64,000 nt of DNA from assembly GCA_032719365.1 (NCBI GenBank), contig CM064872.1, forward strand, positions 53,124,891 to 53,188,890. Direction: 5' to 3'. How positions within the stretch are numbered: the first letter of the stretch is position 1; every line of letters begins with the position of its first letter. A model generated the notes under the pieces. The model worked only from the letters and a program-made list of their open reading frames with translations. It had not been told where the DNA came from and did no database searches. The position numbers were made by a program, and so were the translations under genes. Source of the stretch: Prinsepia uniflora (lineage: Eukaryota > Streptophyta > Magnoliopsida > Rosales > Rosaceae). Positions 20,947-33,015 of the stretch are shown piece after piece.

Positions 20947-23908
20947 TGACAGGACCCACCCCTAATCCCCCGGGATTAAGGGCTAAATCCTGATCCTGTC
21001 TAACTTACGCATGACACGAAGGTTAAACCAACGTCTAACCTTCATGCGACACATAAGTCGGACAAGGGATTCTTGAACCAACCATCCGAAAAGTAACCGG
21101 ACTGCTCAGAGTGTACCGAACTACTGTGGATTGCGGGTGTGATGTTTCCATCTCTCTCGATCAACAGCCCGCACCACAACAACCTGGAGGGTATCGAAAA
21201 CACGAAAAAGACCGTGAGTGGACAAAAATAAAGAATAAGTTTAAAAACAGTTCAATAAAACAAGTACATTTATACCCTCCGTTTCAAAAACCAATGCATG
21301 CATATCAAATTCATGTCATAAAACCATGTAAGAAAACCAAGTAGTTTCTTTTTCCAATACCCGGGCCTCAGCCCAAAACCATCATCATCAAGTCTCAGTG
21401 AAAACCAAAACACATTTGAAACCACATTTCCATCCATCGAACCTACTGGATCTATCCGAGTCTTTAAACTCCCGAGTCTTTAAACTCAATCCAGGCCTCA
21501 ATATAATCCGAGTCTTTAAACTCCCGAATCTTTAAACTCAATAGGCCTACGGGGGAAATATCAATATCCGAGTCCTTAAACTTCCGTGTCTTTAAACTCA
21601 ATCTGGGCCCATCCCCCGTCATAATCATAATCCGGGTCTTTAAACCCAATAACCAGATCCAGCAAATCCAATCCAAAACTGTTTGAAAACCATTTTCCAT
21701 TTCCGAATCAGAATCCGCAATCTCATCAGGATCCCGAATCCAAATCCAGAACTCATATCCATCTCCTTTCCAGATCCGAGTCTGCAACCATCATTCCGTA
21801 AGCTAGCATCCAGAATAACCATTCCGAACCCAAACCCGGAAATCCATTTCAAGTTCCAAACCGAATTCCGAATCGTCATCCGCAAATCAGATTCCAAAAC
21901 CCGAAATCCTTTTTCTTAAAATCACTTTCTGATCTGGGCTTCAAGCCCGAAAACACTTTTTCGGAATCCATCTTAAATCATTGATATTAAATCATATTTC
22001 AAATCCCGAAATCAAATCATTAAAACCAGGTTCAAATCACAAACTTGATCGAAATCTCGTAAAACGTGCATTTTCGTAAATACCTCGAAATTCATGCAAA
22101 ACCATAAACCATTAAGATCATAAAGTAAATCATAGAATCACGTATGAAAACATATTAAAACATATATGCATGCATCATAAGTTAGAAAGCAAAATCCACT
22201 CACAGACCATTCCGACGTCGCCTCGATACGCGCGCACTTACGCCGTTCCCGGCCATTTCGTTATCCTCGGCTTTCCTGAACCTGTCCAAATCCCATAATA
22301 AGGTCACTAACTACTTCATTAAGCTTCTACTAAAGCCCCGAAATTTTCCCGTATTTTTAACTATTTTTAACCGAGCCCTAAAACTTTCGGACATCCCGAA
22401 ACATATCGAGACGATGTTCGATGGACTCGAAACCAGCCAAAATGTTCGTTACATCGAATACTTTAAAAGTCGTGTTGGAAGATTTCCCAAACTACCCCTC
22501 ACGCGCCCCCACGCGCGTCTGAAAGTTTCTGCCCTTGAAACCCACGCGCGTGAACAGTGTCACCATCAACCTTGCTTCGACCCGGTCTAGGCCCGGTTCA
22601 GACCAGCTACTGTAACTCGACCGGCGTGGCCAGTTTTCCCCTCAAATCCAGTCCAATTTCAACCCTTTTGATCCCACTAGTTTCGTCCTTTTCCTAGCAT
22701 CTATTCCATTACTTAAAACATGAATTAACGGCCTAACACTTACCTCCCAATTTCGAACTGACACCTAGAAAAATCCCAGTTTCTGTTCCCGGCCACTGGT
22801 TGTTCTCCCAGCCACGAGTTTGTTTCCCTGAGCTCAAATACAACTTACTAGACCCATTAGGACTCCTAGAACAGCTCGACTAAGCCCCTAAACCCACGAC
22901 TTTAATTTTGAAACCAAACTGGAAAAACAGAGGACATTGAAAACTTACCCGTGTTCTGGCCTCCGCCGTGCTCGCCGCCGTGTTCCTCTGGGTTCACAAG
23001 GCTGTCCTCAGCCCTCCTAGCAATCTCTCGAACTTGTTTGGATCGATTTGATCAGTTGTGGTTGCACCACGATCCTCAACACCTTCTCTGTTTCCCTGAA
23101 TTCCTGCTTACTACCAACACACAGTCACCGTTCAACCCTCACTACACCACGATTACACACTCACCCAAACGTCCTTGATCACTCACTTAAGCCCAAAGTC
23201 TTCAAACACTGGAAGTCGATCGATAGTTCTCACGGTCTCAATCTCCCTGTTTTTCCCTCTCTATGAACAAGTGAACGATTAACAGCCACTAAAATGTAAC
23301 CGTGCACACCCAATTAGACTAGAACCCTCTAGGAGTCCACCACGTGTCCATCATCCAATGGGCACAGCAAAAAATATCCAATCCCATTTCCCCAAATGGC
23401 CTTATCTGATTGGCCCAGATGCAAAAAGACTAAAATGCCCCAACATGGTCCAAATTACTATTTTACCCACCAACTTCCTAGACCCATATCTCACTCATTC
23501 GATATCCGATAAAGGCATGCCGCCTGTCGTTGTACTCAGGACGGCGAGACCTATCTAATGGTCCTTGGTTCACGTGAAGAAACCTTGTCGTTCAAAAAGT
23601 CAACATTTTCCCTCTTTTTAACCAAATTACGAAAGTGCCCTTAACCTTCCGAACGTCATAACTTCCTCCTCGGATGTTGGAATCGAGCGTGCCAACCGTC
23701 TATGAACTCGTGACGTCCCGAACTACGTCACGGTCATCTATCAATGCCCAATTGACCGTCCAAACCAAAAGTCAATGTTTTACCCATTCTAGGGGCAAAA
23801 TCATCATTCTGCATCGACAGTCCAAAAGTATCCAACTAATCATCGATTAACGTACTAATCCATCATTAACTACTAAGCTAATCCCAACTCCCGGGACGGG
23901 TCGTTACA
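20947..23908 (-). mobile_element. Solo LTR G (long-LTR family), near-perfect TSD
   Basis: On the plus strand it runs from TGACAGGACCC to GGGTCGTTACA, i.e. minus orientation, 2962 bp. Flanks TGGTT (20942-20946) and TAGTT (23909-23913) match at four of five bases. The host 3' LTR continues in register on the right. It has two copies of the upstream GGCACG motif. Confidence 0.87.
21452..21620 (-). repeat. Tandem repeats of CCGAGTCTTTAAACTC in LTR G
   Basis: At least five copies of GAGTCTTTAAACTC-type units, themselves inverted repeats around TTTAAA. The same units occur in solo LTR H at 29545-29690. Confidence 0.8.
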
Positions 23909-24297
23909 TAGTTGATACTCAAGGTGATCGTTTTTCTAGGCAGTCGAAGCTACGGGTGTTTTCTAGACAGTTGATGCTTGAGGGAATTGTTATTGTCATT
24001 GTGATTGTTCCCAAGCAACTAAAGCTCAGGGTTATTCCCAGATGGCTGACACTCAGAGGAATCAATGATTGTCTTTTGGTTGGTTATTTGGCCACAAAAT
24101 TTTGATGCATTTTAAGATTTGTGGGTCCCTCAACTTATGATATGATTTGAATTGAAATCCGATTGATTATGTTTTATTTCATTTTATGCATGCATGTTTT
24201 ATAATTGGAGGTTAAAGATTTATGTTTTTGGAAATGTATTTTCAAATGTTTATATTTGTCCACTCACACTTTTAATAGTTTTGTTGACCCTTCAGGT

Positions 24298-24773
24298 CCT
24301 CTGCATTTAGGTTTCACGCATTTACGTATATATCATTTCGTCGTAACCATTCGGTTCATCTGACAATCTAAAACATGAGACATCACCCTCTAATTTAATA
24401 TCCTATTACAAATATTTTGCTAATAAAATTACAAATAAAACAATGAAGAAAGCTAAAGTATAAAAAAACTTATCAGCCAATGCAACAACGGTAACCACCC
24501 ATTACTTCACCTAACCCTCTCCCACCTCATCCCTACCCTCTCCAAATTCCCACCCACCCAACAGAAACCATGTCCCTCCTTATTAAGGCTAACTTGATAT
24601 CCTATCATCTCTTCAATTTTTCTCTTTCTCTCTGCCTCTCTTTATCTCTCCCCACTGTTTCTTCACCCCTAAAGTGCCTATACATTCTTCTTTCAATTTT
24701 ATGGTTTTTTTTTATAATTCGAACTTTGTGGTCTTTAAGTAGTTAATTTAATATTACAGCCCTTAATGGAATT
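24298..24773. other. Unclassified segment; its first 110 bp recur inverted at 58330-58437
   Basis: It begins CCTCTGCATTTAGGTTTCACG, which recurs inverted near 58437. The rest is a pyrimidine-rich stretch (CTCTTTCTCTCTGCC). No ORF or RNA gene was seen. Confidence 0.5.
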
Positions 24774-25273
24774 TGTAGATGCAGAAATCGTCCGGAGTTG
24801 TAGAATTATTTTTTGACCCCTACACACAATAACGAGAAATCAAACGGGGTTAAGATTGAAACCCGGGGGGTGGTTCAATTGTAAATGCTCTAATACGTCA
24901 GTTTCAGAGAGAGAATAAACTGACATAGAGTTTTTAAGAGTTTTTTATTACCTCTGAAAGAGAAGCAAGGCCCTGTATTTATAGCGAAACTTCAAGGGTC
25001 ACCAGAGCGTCTGATTGGTTGAAAGAGAAAGTTTAAATAACTGATTCCATCGAGTGAAATCACTTATTTATTAATAACAATAAATAGGTCACATTGAAGC
25101 TATTTATTATCTACATTGATCTTATTATTTAATATATTTAACTAGTAAATATATCAAATTAATGTAGAGATCATAAGATGCTATTGTTGACTACACCAGG
25201 GGTAATATTGACATTACGAGAATAATAGGCTACGTGGCTGCCCCACAATTTTCGGATAATTTATGGTTCCACA
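24774..25273 (-). repeat. LTR of element 2 (Tat-type), 500 bp
   Basis: On the minus strand it begins TGTGGAACCATAAATTA and ends CTGCATCTACA. It has the same ends, length and layout as the plus-strand LTR at 62014-62514. A TATA box (CTATAAATA, 24983-24975) is present. No primer-binding site follows it on the minus strand, so it is a 3' LTR. The TSD cannot be verified because the 5' end is missing. Confidence 0.82.
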
Positions 25274-25282
25274 AATGACCCC

Positions 25283-25318
25283 ACATCTCTTAGAGATTCA
25301 AGGAATTCTAAGAGATGT
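25283..25318. repeat. Perfect 12-bp inverted repeat next to the Tat LTR
   Basis: ACATCTCTTAGA (25283-25294) and TCTAAGAGATGT (25307-25318) are perfect reverse complements around a 12-base spacer, ten bases inside the element from the LTR. Its function is unknown. Confidence 0.75.
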
Positions 25319-25735
25319 AATTTTATTGCGGTTCCGATAAACTATGTATTATTATTTTTTATGAGGGAATAGGACTTCGCTTTGCTTGGTGCAGCTGAAA
25401 TTCTGATTAACCTCGAACTTGTCCTAATAAGAAATCTCTAGGCTTGTAGTCTTACTTTGAGTTGATCCTTAAACTCCAATTAGTAATTAGGGTTTGTTCA
25501 CTTTTCTTTATTTAAATAAGGGTATGTGGCTCTTATTTTTAATCAAGAAAATCAAATCCTAACTGAGGTTTACTGTTGGTGAGGACATGCTGACATCATC
25601 GTGTTGATGTGGTGAAGGAGCTCGAGCCACAACCTATAAAGTAAAAAAATTCTTTTTTCTTCACGCTTCTTGTTCATGTTTTTTTTTTTTTGCATTTTGG
25701 AGGTGACAAATAGGGCAATTTGCATTAACTAAGAG

Positions 25736-28444
25736 ATGGAAAAGATTAGGCAAATGACAGATGCTGATGCTGTTAGTTTGGAAATTGGAGCTATCGAACG
25801 TGGAAGTGCGGGCGAGCAGACTTTGTCGGATGTAGGGCCGACAAACGCGCAGGGCCTATCCAACAAGTAGGCCCTTGTGTAGGAGATGAGGTAGTTGGCT
25901 ATAGGTGTGTTCCTTTACGCGCACTTTGGCGCGGTTTTGGTTTCCTGGTGATGGGACATGTAAGTCCACCTGGCAGTCATTTTTCGGTAGGTTGCAGTGG
26001 TTGTCGACGACTCCTTTTCGGTGTGTTGGCAGCACTTCAATAGTAGCGACTCGTCCTTAGCTCCTTTTATCGTCTTTTTTCCTGTTGCTTTTTATTTTTA
26101 TTTTTTTATTTAATATATGTGTACATATGTAAGTAAATATATATTAAATATAAAGTATATATTTACCTTTTTCGTAATATATTAGCATATATGTAAGTAA
26201 ATACATACTAAGTATAAAGTATGTATTTACCTTTTTGGTTATAGGTTGTAGATATTTATTACCTAAATAGACATAGTATGACTTATTCTTTTTTGGTAAT
26301 ATATGGTGTATATATATATATATATATATATTGGAAACTGACAAATTTTGTTTCCCTTTCAACCTTGTCGTTTTCAAACATTCCAGAGGTTTGGAGTTCC
26401 CGGCCACAGCGGGGCACTTAGACTTGTGGAAGCAGGGAGGACACACAGCATGCATCCGTTCGTTGGGATGCAGACTAAACTACTCGGCCTCAACGAGTTT
26501 GAGAGCTGAAGAGTCTCCATGAAGATGTTTTTCTTGAAGGCGTGGTCGTCGTACTTAGCAAAGCATATGCAACTATGAAGATTCCGAGAGGAGATGTCTT
26601 TAGAGGAAAAAAATGCAAGGCTTCTCTGGTGGATTCAATTTCATCCTCTGATTATTAATTGGGGTTTCAAGTTCTAGTTTTCGAAGCTCTTCACCAAGAT
26701 TATTTGCCAGATTGGGTGTTGCCTTTCTCAATTGCATGTCGATGCCTACCGCCACATCATGTGCTTTGAGAAGTTGAACGAGCTTTTCAACTTGAGGCAC
26801 TCTAAAGATGAGTTTTGGCATTGATACTCGGTGTATCACAAGTTGATCCCTAGCACAAGAAGTTCTTACGTCGTCCCAAAGGTTGAGTTATTTCGTGGGT
26901 ACGTCCTTTGATGATGAAGTGTATAGGACTACATGCATTGAAGTTGGAGGCAATGGGGATTTCAACTGTGCTAGTGGTCTAAACACCTTCGTGCTACCGC
27001 GGTTCGTCTGACTTGTACATTGTTACCAAATTTCATCCTGACATCAAGAAGGTTGACAAAGTCCTAATGGTTCCCCCAAAGTTTCATGAGATGAGCTGGT
27101 TACTCAATCCCTATAGGAGTATGGCTGGCGGGAAACCTCTCAGAGACTTGATCAAAAGCTGGTTCACCGCCTCACAACATGTGAAGCAAAGTGTTCAACT
27201 GAAATGTGTAGGTCAAGATGAGCTGAGTGTTCTTCCAATAATGGAGCTCGACCAATTAGTGCCCCCAAGTAGTGCTCATCATATTGTGCCTAGTCCTTCA
27301 AGTCCTACAAGATCTTCTAGTAAGCGCAAGTCTTCGGGTGGTCCTCAGAGAGTTCTTATGAAGGGTGCAACCGTGTCCCCAAAGAAGCTGAAAGTTGCTC
27401 ATGGCTTTCCTGAAGCTCAGACTGTGTTTCCAACCTAAGTGTCGGCCACATATTCCTCCCCGAAGAGACCAGTTTTGGATCCTGCAAAGAAGACTTGTGG
27501 CAAAGTCTTAGGCGTTGATCAACGAGGAGTCAGAGCTTTTCTAGCAAACGCGGGGAGCTTTTAGGTTTGCGAAGGTGAATCGTCATCGAGTGTGCCAATA
27601 GTGGTGTTGCGTAGGAGATTCATTACAAGGTCTTCAAAGAGCTCGAGGTTACAAAGGTGGGATCTCATAAGCTAGCGAGTATGCTGTGACATTGTGTTAG
27701 TATTTGGGCTGATGTCGAAAACCTCAAGTGTGAGTGCATCCTACTTCAAGAGTATCACGACCAACTTCAACAAAAGAATGAAGACTTGGCTAAGAAGATG
27801 TGTTTGCTAGAAGCCAACTTGAATGAGTTGAAGAGCGTTCGAGCTAAGAAGCTGTTGGCGGAGAATGAACGGGACGTCGCCCTTAACAAGTCTGAATTGC
27901 TACGCGGTTCTCTACGAGATTCTCAGGAGAATATTAGGCTCTTGGAGGCTGAGGCAGAGTGAGCTTGTATTGAAATGAAAATATGAAGTTTGATCTATAC
28001 TTGCCTCCTTGTGTTCCCTATGCTTCAAACCAAAATTTAGAGGAGCTCACGGATTCTGTGGAATACTTAAAGCTAAAATTGTTCATGGCGGGTTGTAGTG
28101 AATCTAAGGTGGAAACGCGCCTTGCTCGTGAATATGTCGAGGGGTATCTTGATTGTCAACACAACATGTCCCCTAAGTATGCAATTCAGGAAAGAGATAT
28201 TGAAGACGTTTCCCGACAGGTTGTAAGTTTGGGGCAAAAGATGCAGCGTTGTGAGACGACCTTTCTTGAGGAGCCAGAGCCAGAGCTGCTGAGTTTCCCA
28301 AAGCAGTTGAGCGATGACCACATTCCAGATGTTGGCGATCTATTCTATGATGGGATTCTTGAGATATCAGGTGAGAATTGGATCCAATTTCAACGTTCGA
28401 TGGGTTTGGAAGACATTTCAAACTTGCCTTCAGTTGTAGAGTAG
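25736..28444 (+). pseudogene. Antisense extra ORF of the Tat element, degenerate; coiled-coil C-terminus
   Basis: The region codes on the strand opposite to gag-pol, between integrase and the 3' LTR. It opens MEKIRQMTDADAVSLEIG at 25736 and meets TAG stops where CAG (Gln) is likely. Further pieces are an ORF at 26331-26522, a segment with FNLRHSKDEFW and SSYVVPKVELFRG (about 26765-26900), DDEVYRTTCIEVGGNG, then an ORF at 27013-27438 (YIVTKFHPDIKKVDKVL, FHEMSWLLNPYR, a Ser/Lys/Arg-rich nuclear-signal-like tail). Heptad-rich coiled coil lies at about 27745-27960, and a final 153-codon ORF at 27983-28444. I cannot name the family with certainty. It resembles the plant-mobile-domain-like antisense ORFs of some Tat elements. 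At least five frame breaks make it a pseudogene. Confidence 0.6.
26309..26331. repeat. (AT)n microsatellite
   Basis: About eleven AT units, within the degenerate antisense ORF. Confidence 0.8.
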
Positions 28445-29050
28445 ACTTCTTAATTTTTCAGAGTTTTTTTGTGTCGAATAAGTTGTTGAGCAACATACTT
28501 GTGACTCACCAACTCCTCCTTTTGTTTCGTTAATTTGAGTGGTTGAGTAATCGATATGTGGTTTTCCAACCCAACTTTCTCAACATAATCAATCTGAAGT
28601 CTTTCTTTGTTTTGTATTGAATTTCTTACAACTTTTAACCTTTATAGGATTATTTTGGTCTCTTGTCTTCTTCCAGCTCAGAATTGAGTGTTGCTGGTGG
28701 TGTTGGAAAATTGGTATTCATACCTCCTTAACGCCACCAGGCTTGTTCTAAGATGCTGAAAATTGAGCTTTGCAGAGAAGTGAACCTTGAGCTTATGTGC
28801 TGAAATGTGAGAGCAAGCTTCATGTACAAAAGAATTTGCTGGGAACTCGTCACAACTCAAAATTGAGTGAAATTGACGAGGTGTGAAAGCTGACTTCCAT
28901 ATCTTTTTAATGCCACCAAGCTTATTTCAAGATGATCCAAATTGAGCTTTGTAGGATCAAATTAATCTTGAACCTCGTCACAACTCAAAATTGAGTGAAA
29001 TTGACGAGGTGGGAAAGCTGACTTCCATATCTTTTTAATGCCACCAAGCT

Positions 29051-31745
29051 TGTCAGGACCCGTCCCAAATATCACCTCGATACCCGGGACGAACCCTGCT
29101 CCCGTCTGACAATCACACTTAAAGTACCAAAATAACCTCAACACCACTATAAGCATAACTATCATACAAGGGTGTAAATAAAATACAACTGTAAGTCGGA
29201 GCATAGTTCATACAAAATGGGCACAAAATCCTACTAAGTTAGTTTCGCAACGGAAGAAAGTCGAAAGCTCTATGCCTCGATTCCTGCCTCAACGTTCACC
29301 CTATCGCTATCACCACGACTTGGAGGGAAAATTTAAAATCGAAAGATGTGAGTGGACTAAAAGAAATAAAAGTTCAAAAACAATTAATCATCAAATCAGG
29401 GTTAAGAAAATAATAGTAATATTTTTCCCTCCGTTTTAAAAACATGCATGCCTAACGAAGTATCAGAAAACCACGACATAAAACAGTATAATCCATATCA
29501 TAAAACCAAGTCCACAAATATCAAAGTCCGATCAAACCTGCTGGGTCTATCCGAGTCTTTAAACTCAACCAGGCCTCAAATGTAATCCGAGTCTTTAAAC
29601 TCCCGAGTCTTTAAACTCAATAGGCCTATGGGGGTAATATCGTAAATGTCCGAGTCTTTAAACTCCCGAGTCTTTAAACTCAAGCCGGGCCCGTCCTCCG
29701 TCAAATCAGAATCCGGGTCTTTAAACCCAATCCAGATCCAGCAAATCCAATCCAAAACCAATTCTAAAATTCATCTCCAAATCCGAATCCGAAATCACTG
29801 GTCTGATGCCCTTCCGACATCCAGAACCGTCATTCCGAACCCAAATCCGGAATTCCACGAAATCCAATTTTTAAACCAAAACCGGGTTGCCAAAATCATG
29901 TCTCAGAATTCATTATAACCATCATAACACAATTATAATTTGAAATCCCAAAGTATTCTCGAAAAACGTGCAAAAGCCCGAAAATGTCTAAAAAAACGTG
30001 CAAGCATATCCATCACATATAATCATCATTAACAAGCATAAAAACATACTTAAAATCATAAAATATAAATAAAAACAGTTAGGCATGCTCGTAAGAAAAG
30101 AAAGAGTCCACTCACGAATCGGAAATTGTCAATCGCACTCTGTGCACTCCTCGACTGTCTCAGGCGTCTCCCGTCCTGTCAATAGGCATCAAATAGGGTC
30201 ACAATTACGTCAAATATACTAACCCTAATTTCCCCAATTTTTCGGGAATTTATTCGTAAATTTAACTTAAACCCTAAACCGTCCGGATTCCCGAACTATC
30301 CTGTAACCTCGTCCGATTAACCCGAAAATTACACCAATAGATTCCTTAGGACATTTAGAACCAAAACCATGTTGGACAATTGTTCAGAATCATCCCCACG
30401 TGCCCCCACGCGCTGCCCAAAGTGGCTGCGCGTGGGCCTCACGCGCCTGCTACAGTGCTTCTTCAACCTCGAGTCACCCGGTTCAACTGTGTTGAACCGG
30501 CGTGACTGGTTCTCCTCCGTTCCTCCACCATTCTTCTCTCTTTCAATCGCAATAGCATCGTCCAGTCCCCAGCAATCCTTTCCCCTCCTAACCTTTGAAA
30601 ATCGGAGCCTAAAACCTCTCGACTTCATCCTCGAAACAGACGGCCCGTGAGCCTTGTTTTGGCCTCCGGCCACCCAGGCCCTCCCCCGTCACGGCACCAC
30701 ACTTAGACGACTCCTGGGACCTCCAGGAGTCTCACCCTAACCTCCAAAACCTTCGACTCTAGCCCTAAGTCCACGACTTTTGAAAACAATAAAACGGGAA
30801 AACAGGGGATTCGATGCTTACCTTCGAGTCGTCCACCGCCGTTTGCACCGCCGTGTACCACGGTGTCCAGTGAGTCCCCTGCCGTCGTCCTAGTCTCTTA
30901 TTATCTTGGTTTGCACCACAACACGGCAGAACCACCACCACAGTCCCACAGCTCCTCTGTTTTCTCAGAACCTCAACCTCACCACCGTCGTGTCTCCGTG
31001 CACGATCTCACTCCCAAAACTCGATCACCAGCTCCCTCTCTTCTCTCTGTCACTCTCAAAATTCACAGAACCCTCACCCACGCATAGAATCAATCACCGT
31101 CTCTCAATTCTTCACTCTCTGTTTCTCTGTGTCGAAGCCCAAATGCACGGTTCAAATTTGAACGATTTGTGGCCGTATGTATAATTAACACCCTAGAAGC
31201 CTCTAGTGTTAGTCCACGTGTCCACATTCCCATGGACCTCAGTGCAAAATATCCAAGCCCACTCAGCCACTTGGGTTTATCTGATTGGCCCTAAAGACAA
31301 AAAGACCAAATTGCCCCTAGGTTTAAAAATTACCTTTTACCCTCAAACTTTCCAGACCCGTAACTATTTCGTCCGACGTCCGATGACAGCGTGCCGCCTG
31401 TCGTTGTACTCAGGACGTCGAGACCTATCCAACGGTCCTCGGTCTACGTGAAAATCACCAGTCCACTAAAAAGTCAACATTTTCCTCAAATAGTCAAAAT
31501 TACGATAACGCCCTCAATCTTCCGAACGTCATAACTTTTTCTCCGATTGTCCAAATCGGACATGCCACCTGTCTACGGACTCGTGACATCCTAAACTACG
31601 TCACGGTCAATGGTCAACACTCATCCAACTTATAAATCAAAAAGTCAACTTTTGACACACTATTCACAAGGGCAAAATCGTCATTTTATACAACTCTTTT
31701 ACAAAAATTACATTTATACCCTTCCTGAAGGTACGGGTTGTTACA
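29051..31745 (-). mobile_element. Solo LTR H (long-LTR family), perfect TSD AAGCT
   Basis: On the plus strand it runs from TGTCAGGACCCGTCCC to ACGGGTTGTTACA, 2695 bp in minus orientation. It is flanked by AAGCT at 29046-29050 and 31746-31750. The interrupted tandem unit of the host continues correctly on the right, which confirms the ends. It has two copies of the upstream GGCACG-type motif. Confidence 0.92.
29545..29690 (-). repeat. CCGAGTCTTTAAACTC tandem repeats in LTR H
   Basis: Four or more units, matching those at 21452-21620 in LTR G. G and H therefore belong to one subfamily. Confidence 0.8.
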
Positions 31746-32162
31746 AAGCTTATTTCAAAATGATCCAAATTGAGCTTTGTAGGATCAAATTAATCTTGAA
31801 CCCATGTACTGGAATGGAGAGTTGACCTTCGTGTACAAAAACATTTGTTGGGAACTCGTCACAACTTGAAATGAGTGACATTGATGGGGTTGGAAAGCTG
31901 ACTTCCATACCTTTTTAATGCGACCAATCTTGTTCTAAGCTGATCAAAATTGATTTTTGTAGGATCAAATGAATCTCGAGCCCATGTGCTGCAATGTGCA
32001 ATTGAACTCATATGTAAATCATTTGCCCAATATTTGTCATGACTGAGTTGCTGCTCTTCTTTGTGGGGTTACAAGTTATCTTTAGCAGCTTTCCCATTCC
32101 ACCAAGTTTTGCTTGAAGGTTGCATGCTTCTCACGGAGGTGGGCTTTCAAGTACTTTGGTGT

Positions 32163-32848
32163 GCAAAGGCTTGGGATGTTTCTTAGGGCGAAGGCATGGA
32201 GTGCTCCACATAACTAAGGCTTAAAGTGCTTCGCGTGGCAAAGGTTTAGAGTGTTTCGCATGGCGAAGGCTTGGAGTTCTTCAGATGGCGAAGGCTTAGA
32301 GTGTTTTTCATGGCGAAGGCTTGGAGTGCTTCACATGGCAAAGGCTTAGCCCAATATTTTTCATAAGTCGGTTACTGCTCCCCTTGGTGGGGTTGGAAGT
32401 TATCTTAAGTAGCTTTCCCATTCCATCAAGTCTTTTTGAAGGCTGCATGCTTATCATGGAGGTGTGCTTTGAGTGCTTTGGCGAGCAAAGACTTAGGATG
32501 TTTCTTAGGGCGAAGGCTTGGAGTGTTTCACATAGCGAAGGCTTTGAGTGCTTCACGTGGCGAAAGTTTGGAGTGCTTCTCACGAAGAAGGCTTGGAGTG
32601 CTTCGTATGGAGAATTCTTGGAGTGCTTTGCATGGCAAATGCTTGGAGTGCTTCGCATAGTGAATGCTTGAAGTGCTTCGTTTGACGAATGCTTGGAGTG
32701 CTTCACATAGTGAATGCTTGAAGTGCTTCGTTTGGCGAATGCTTGGAGTGCTTTGTGTGGCGAAGGCTTGGAGTGGTTCATGTGGTGAAGGCTATGAGTG
32801 CTTTGCGTGGCGAAGGCTTGGACTGCTTGGTATGGCGAAGGCTTAAAG
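32163..32848. repeat. 25-bp satellite (CGAAGGCTTGGAGTGCTTCACATGG type), two blocks
   Basis: Block 1 (about 32163-32350) and block 2 (about 32478-32848) consist of degenerate 25-bp units in head-to-tail order. A 324-bp larger unit is duplicated: the sequence starting GCCCAATATTT at 32025 recurs at 32349. Because 25 is not divisible by three, ORFs through the array cycle through three peptides. The 157-codon minus-strand ORF (32781-32308) is such a by-product. It lies between integrase and the antisense ORF of element 2. Confidence 0.88.
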
Positions 32849-33015
32849 TTCTATCTAAGTAAAGTTGCAGATGATAAGACAATTTTATTAGATGTTTAGA
32901 TGTAAAATCTTGAATCTCAATGTAAAATATTACGTAAGCAAATTAGGCCTTGAGCCAAATCTTGTTCACAAATTTCGTGCCTTTGACGATGATCCAATCT
33001 GTGACTCAGATTGCT

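Larger units (their letters stand above)
6803..24297 (+). mobile_element. Element 1: nested Ty3/gypsy element, probably Tekay/Del-like, internally deleted
   Basis: Two diverged copies of one LTR, at 6803-15621 and from 19144 to about 24297, flank a short internal region with a tRNA-Met primer-binding site, a gag start and a polypurine-like 3' end. LTR starts align (TGTAACTACTCAGAAATTC against TGTAGCGACCAGGAAATTC). Most of gag-pol is gone. The element is inflated by later insertions: Cassandra, two solo LTRs in the LTRs, one solo LTR in the internal region, and one unrelated element. The 3' LTR stops near 24297 without its end, so no TSD can be read there. The 5' flank is CAATG. The lineage call rests on the gag start MPPRRE, the 3' peptide NFRDEIP and the kilobase-long LTRs. 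Confidence 0.75.
19144..24297 (+). repeat. 3' LTR of element 1, 3'-truncated, with nested solo LTR
   Basis: It starts TGTAGCGACCAGG and aligns along 19144-20946 and 23914-24297 with the 5' LTR, without the Cassandra and C insertions. It stops near TTGACCCTTCAGG (24296), several hundred bases short of the expected end, where an unrelated sequence begins. Confidence 0.75.
28673..32040 (-). repeat. Tandem repeat zone of the Tat element, units of about 127-180 bp, split by LTR H
   Basis: Units start with CAACTCAAAATTGAGTGA-like sequence at about 28676, 28853, 28980 and (after H) 31862. Each includes GGAAAGCTGACTTCCATA, TTTTTAATGCCACCAAGCTT and GATCAAATTAATCTTGAACC or variants. Solo LTR H at 29051-31745 splits one unit. 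The third unit copies the second almost base for base. Confidence 0.82.

Noticed and set aside
32308..32781. 157-codon ORF with repeated Ser/His-rich peptide
   Set aside because: By-product of the 25-bp satellite, not a domain.
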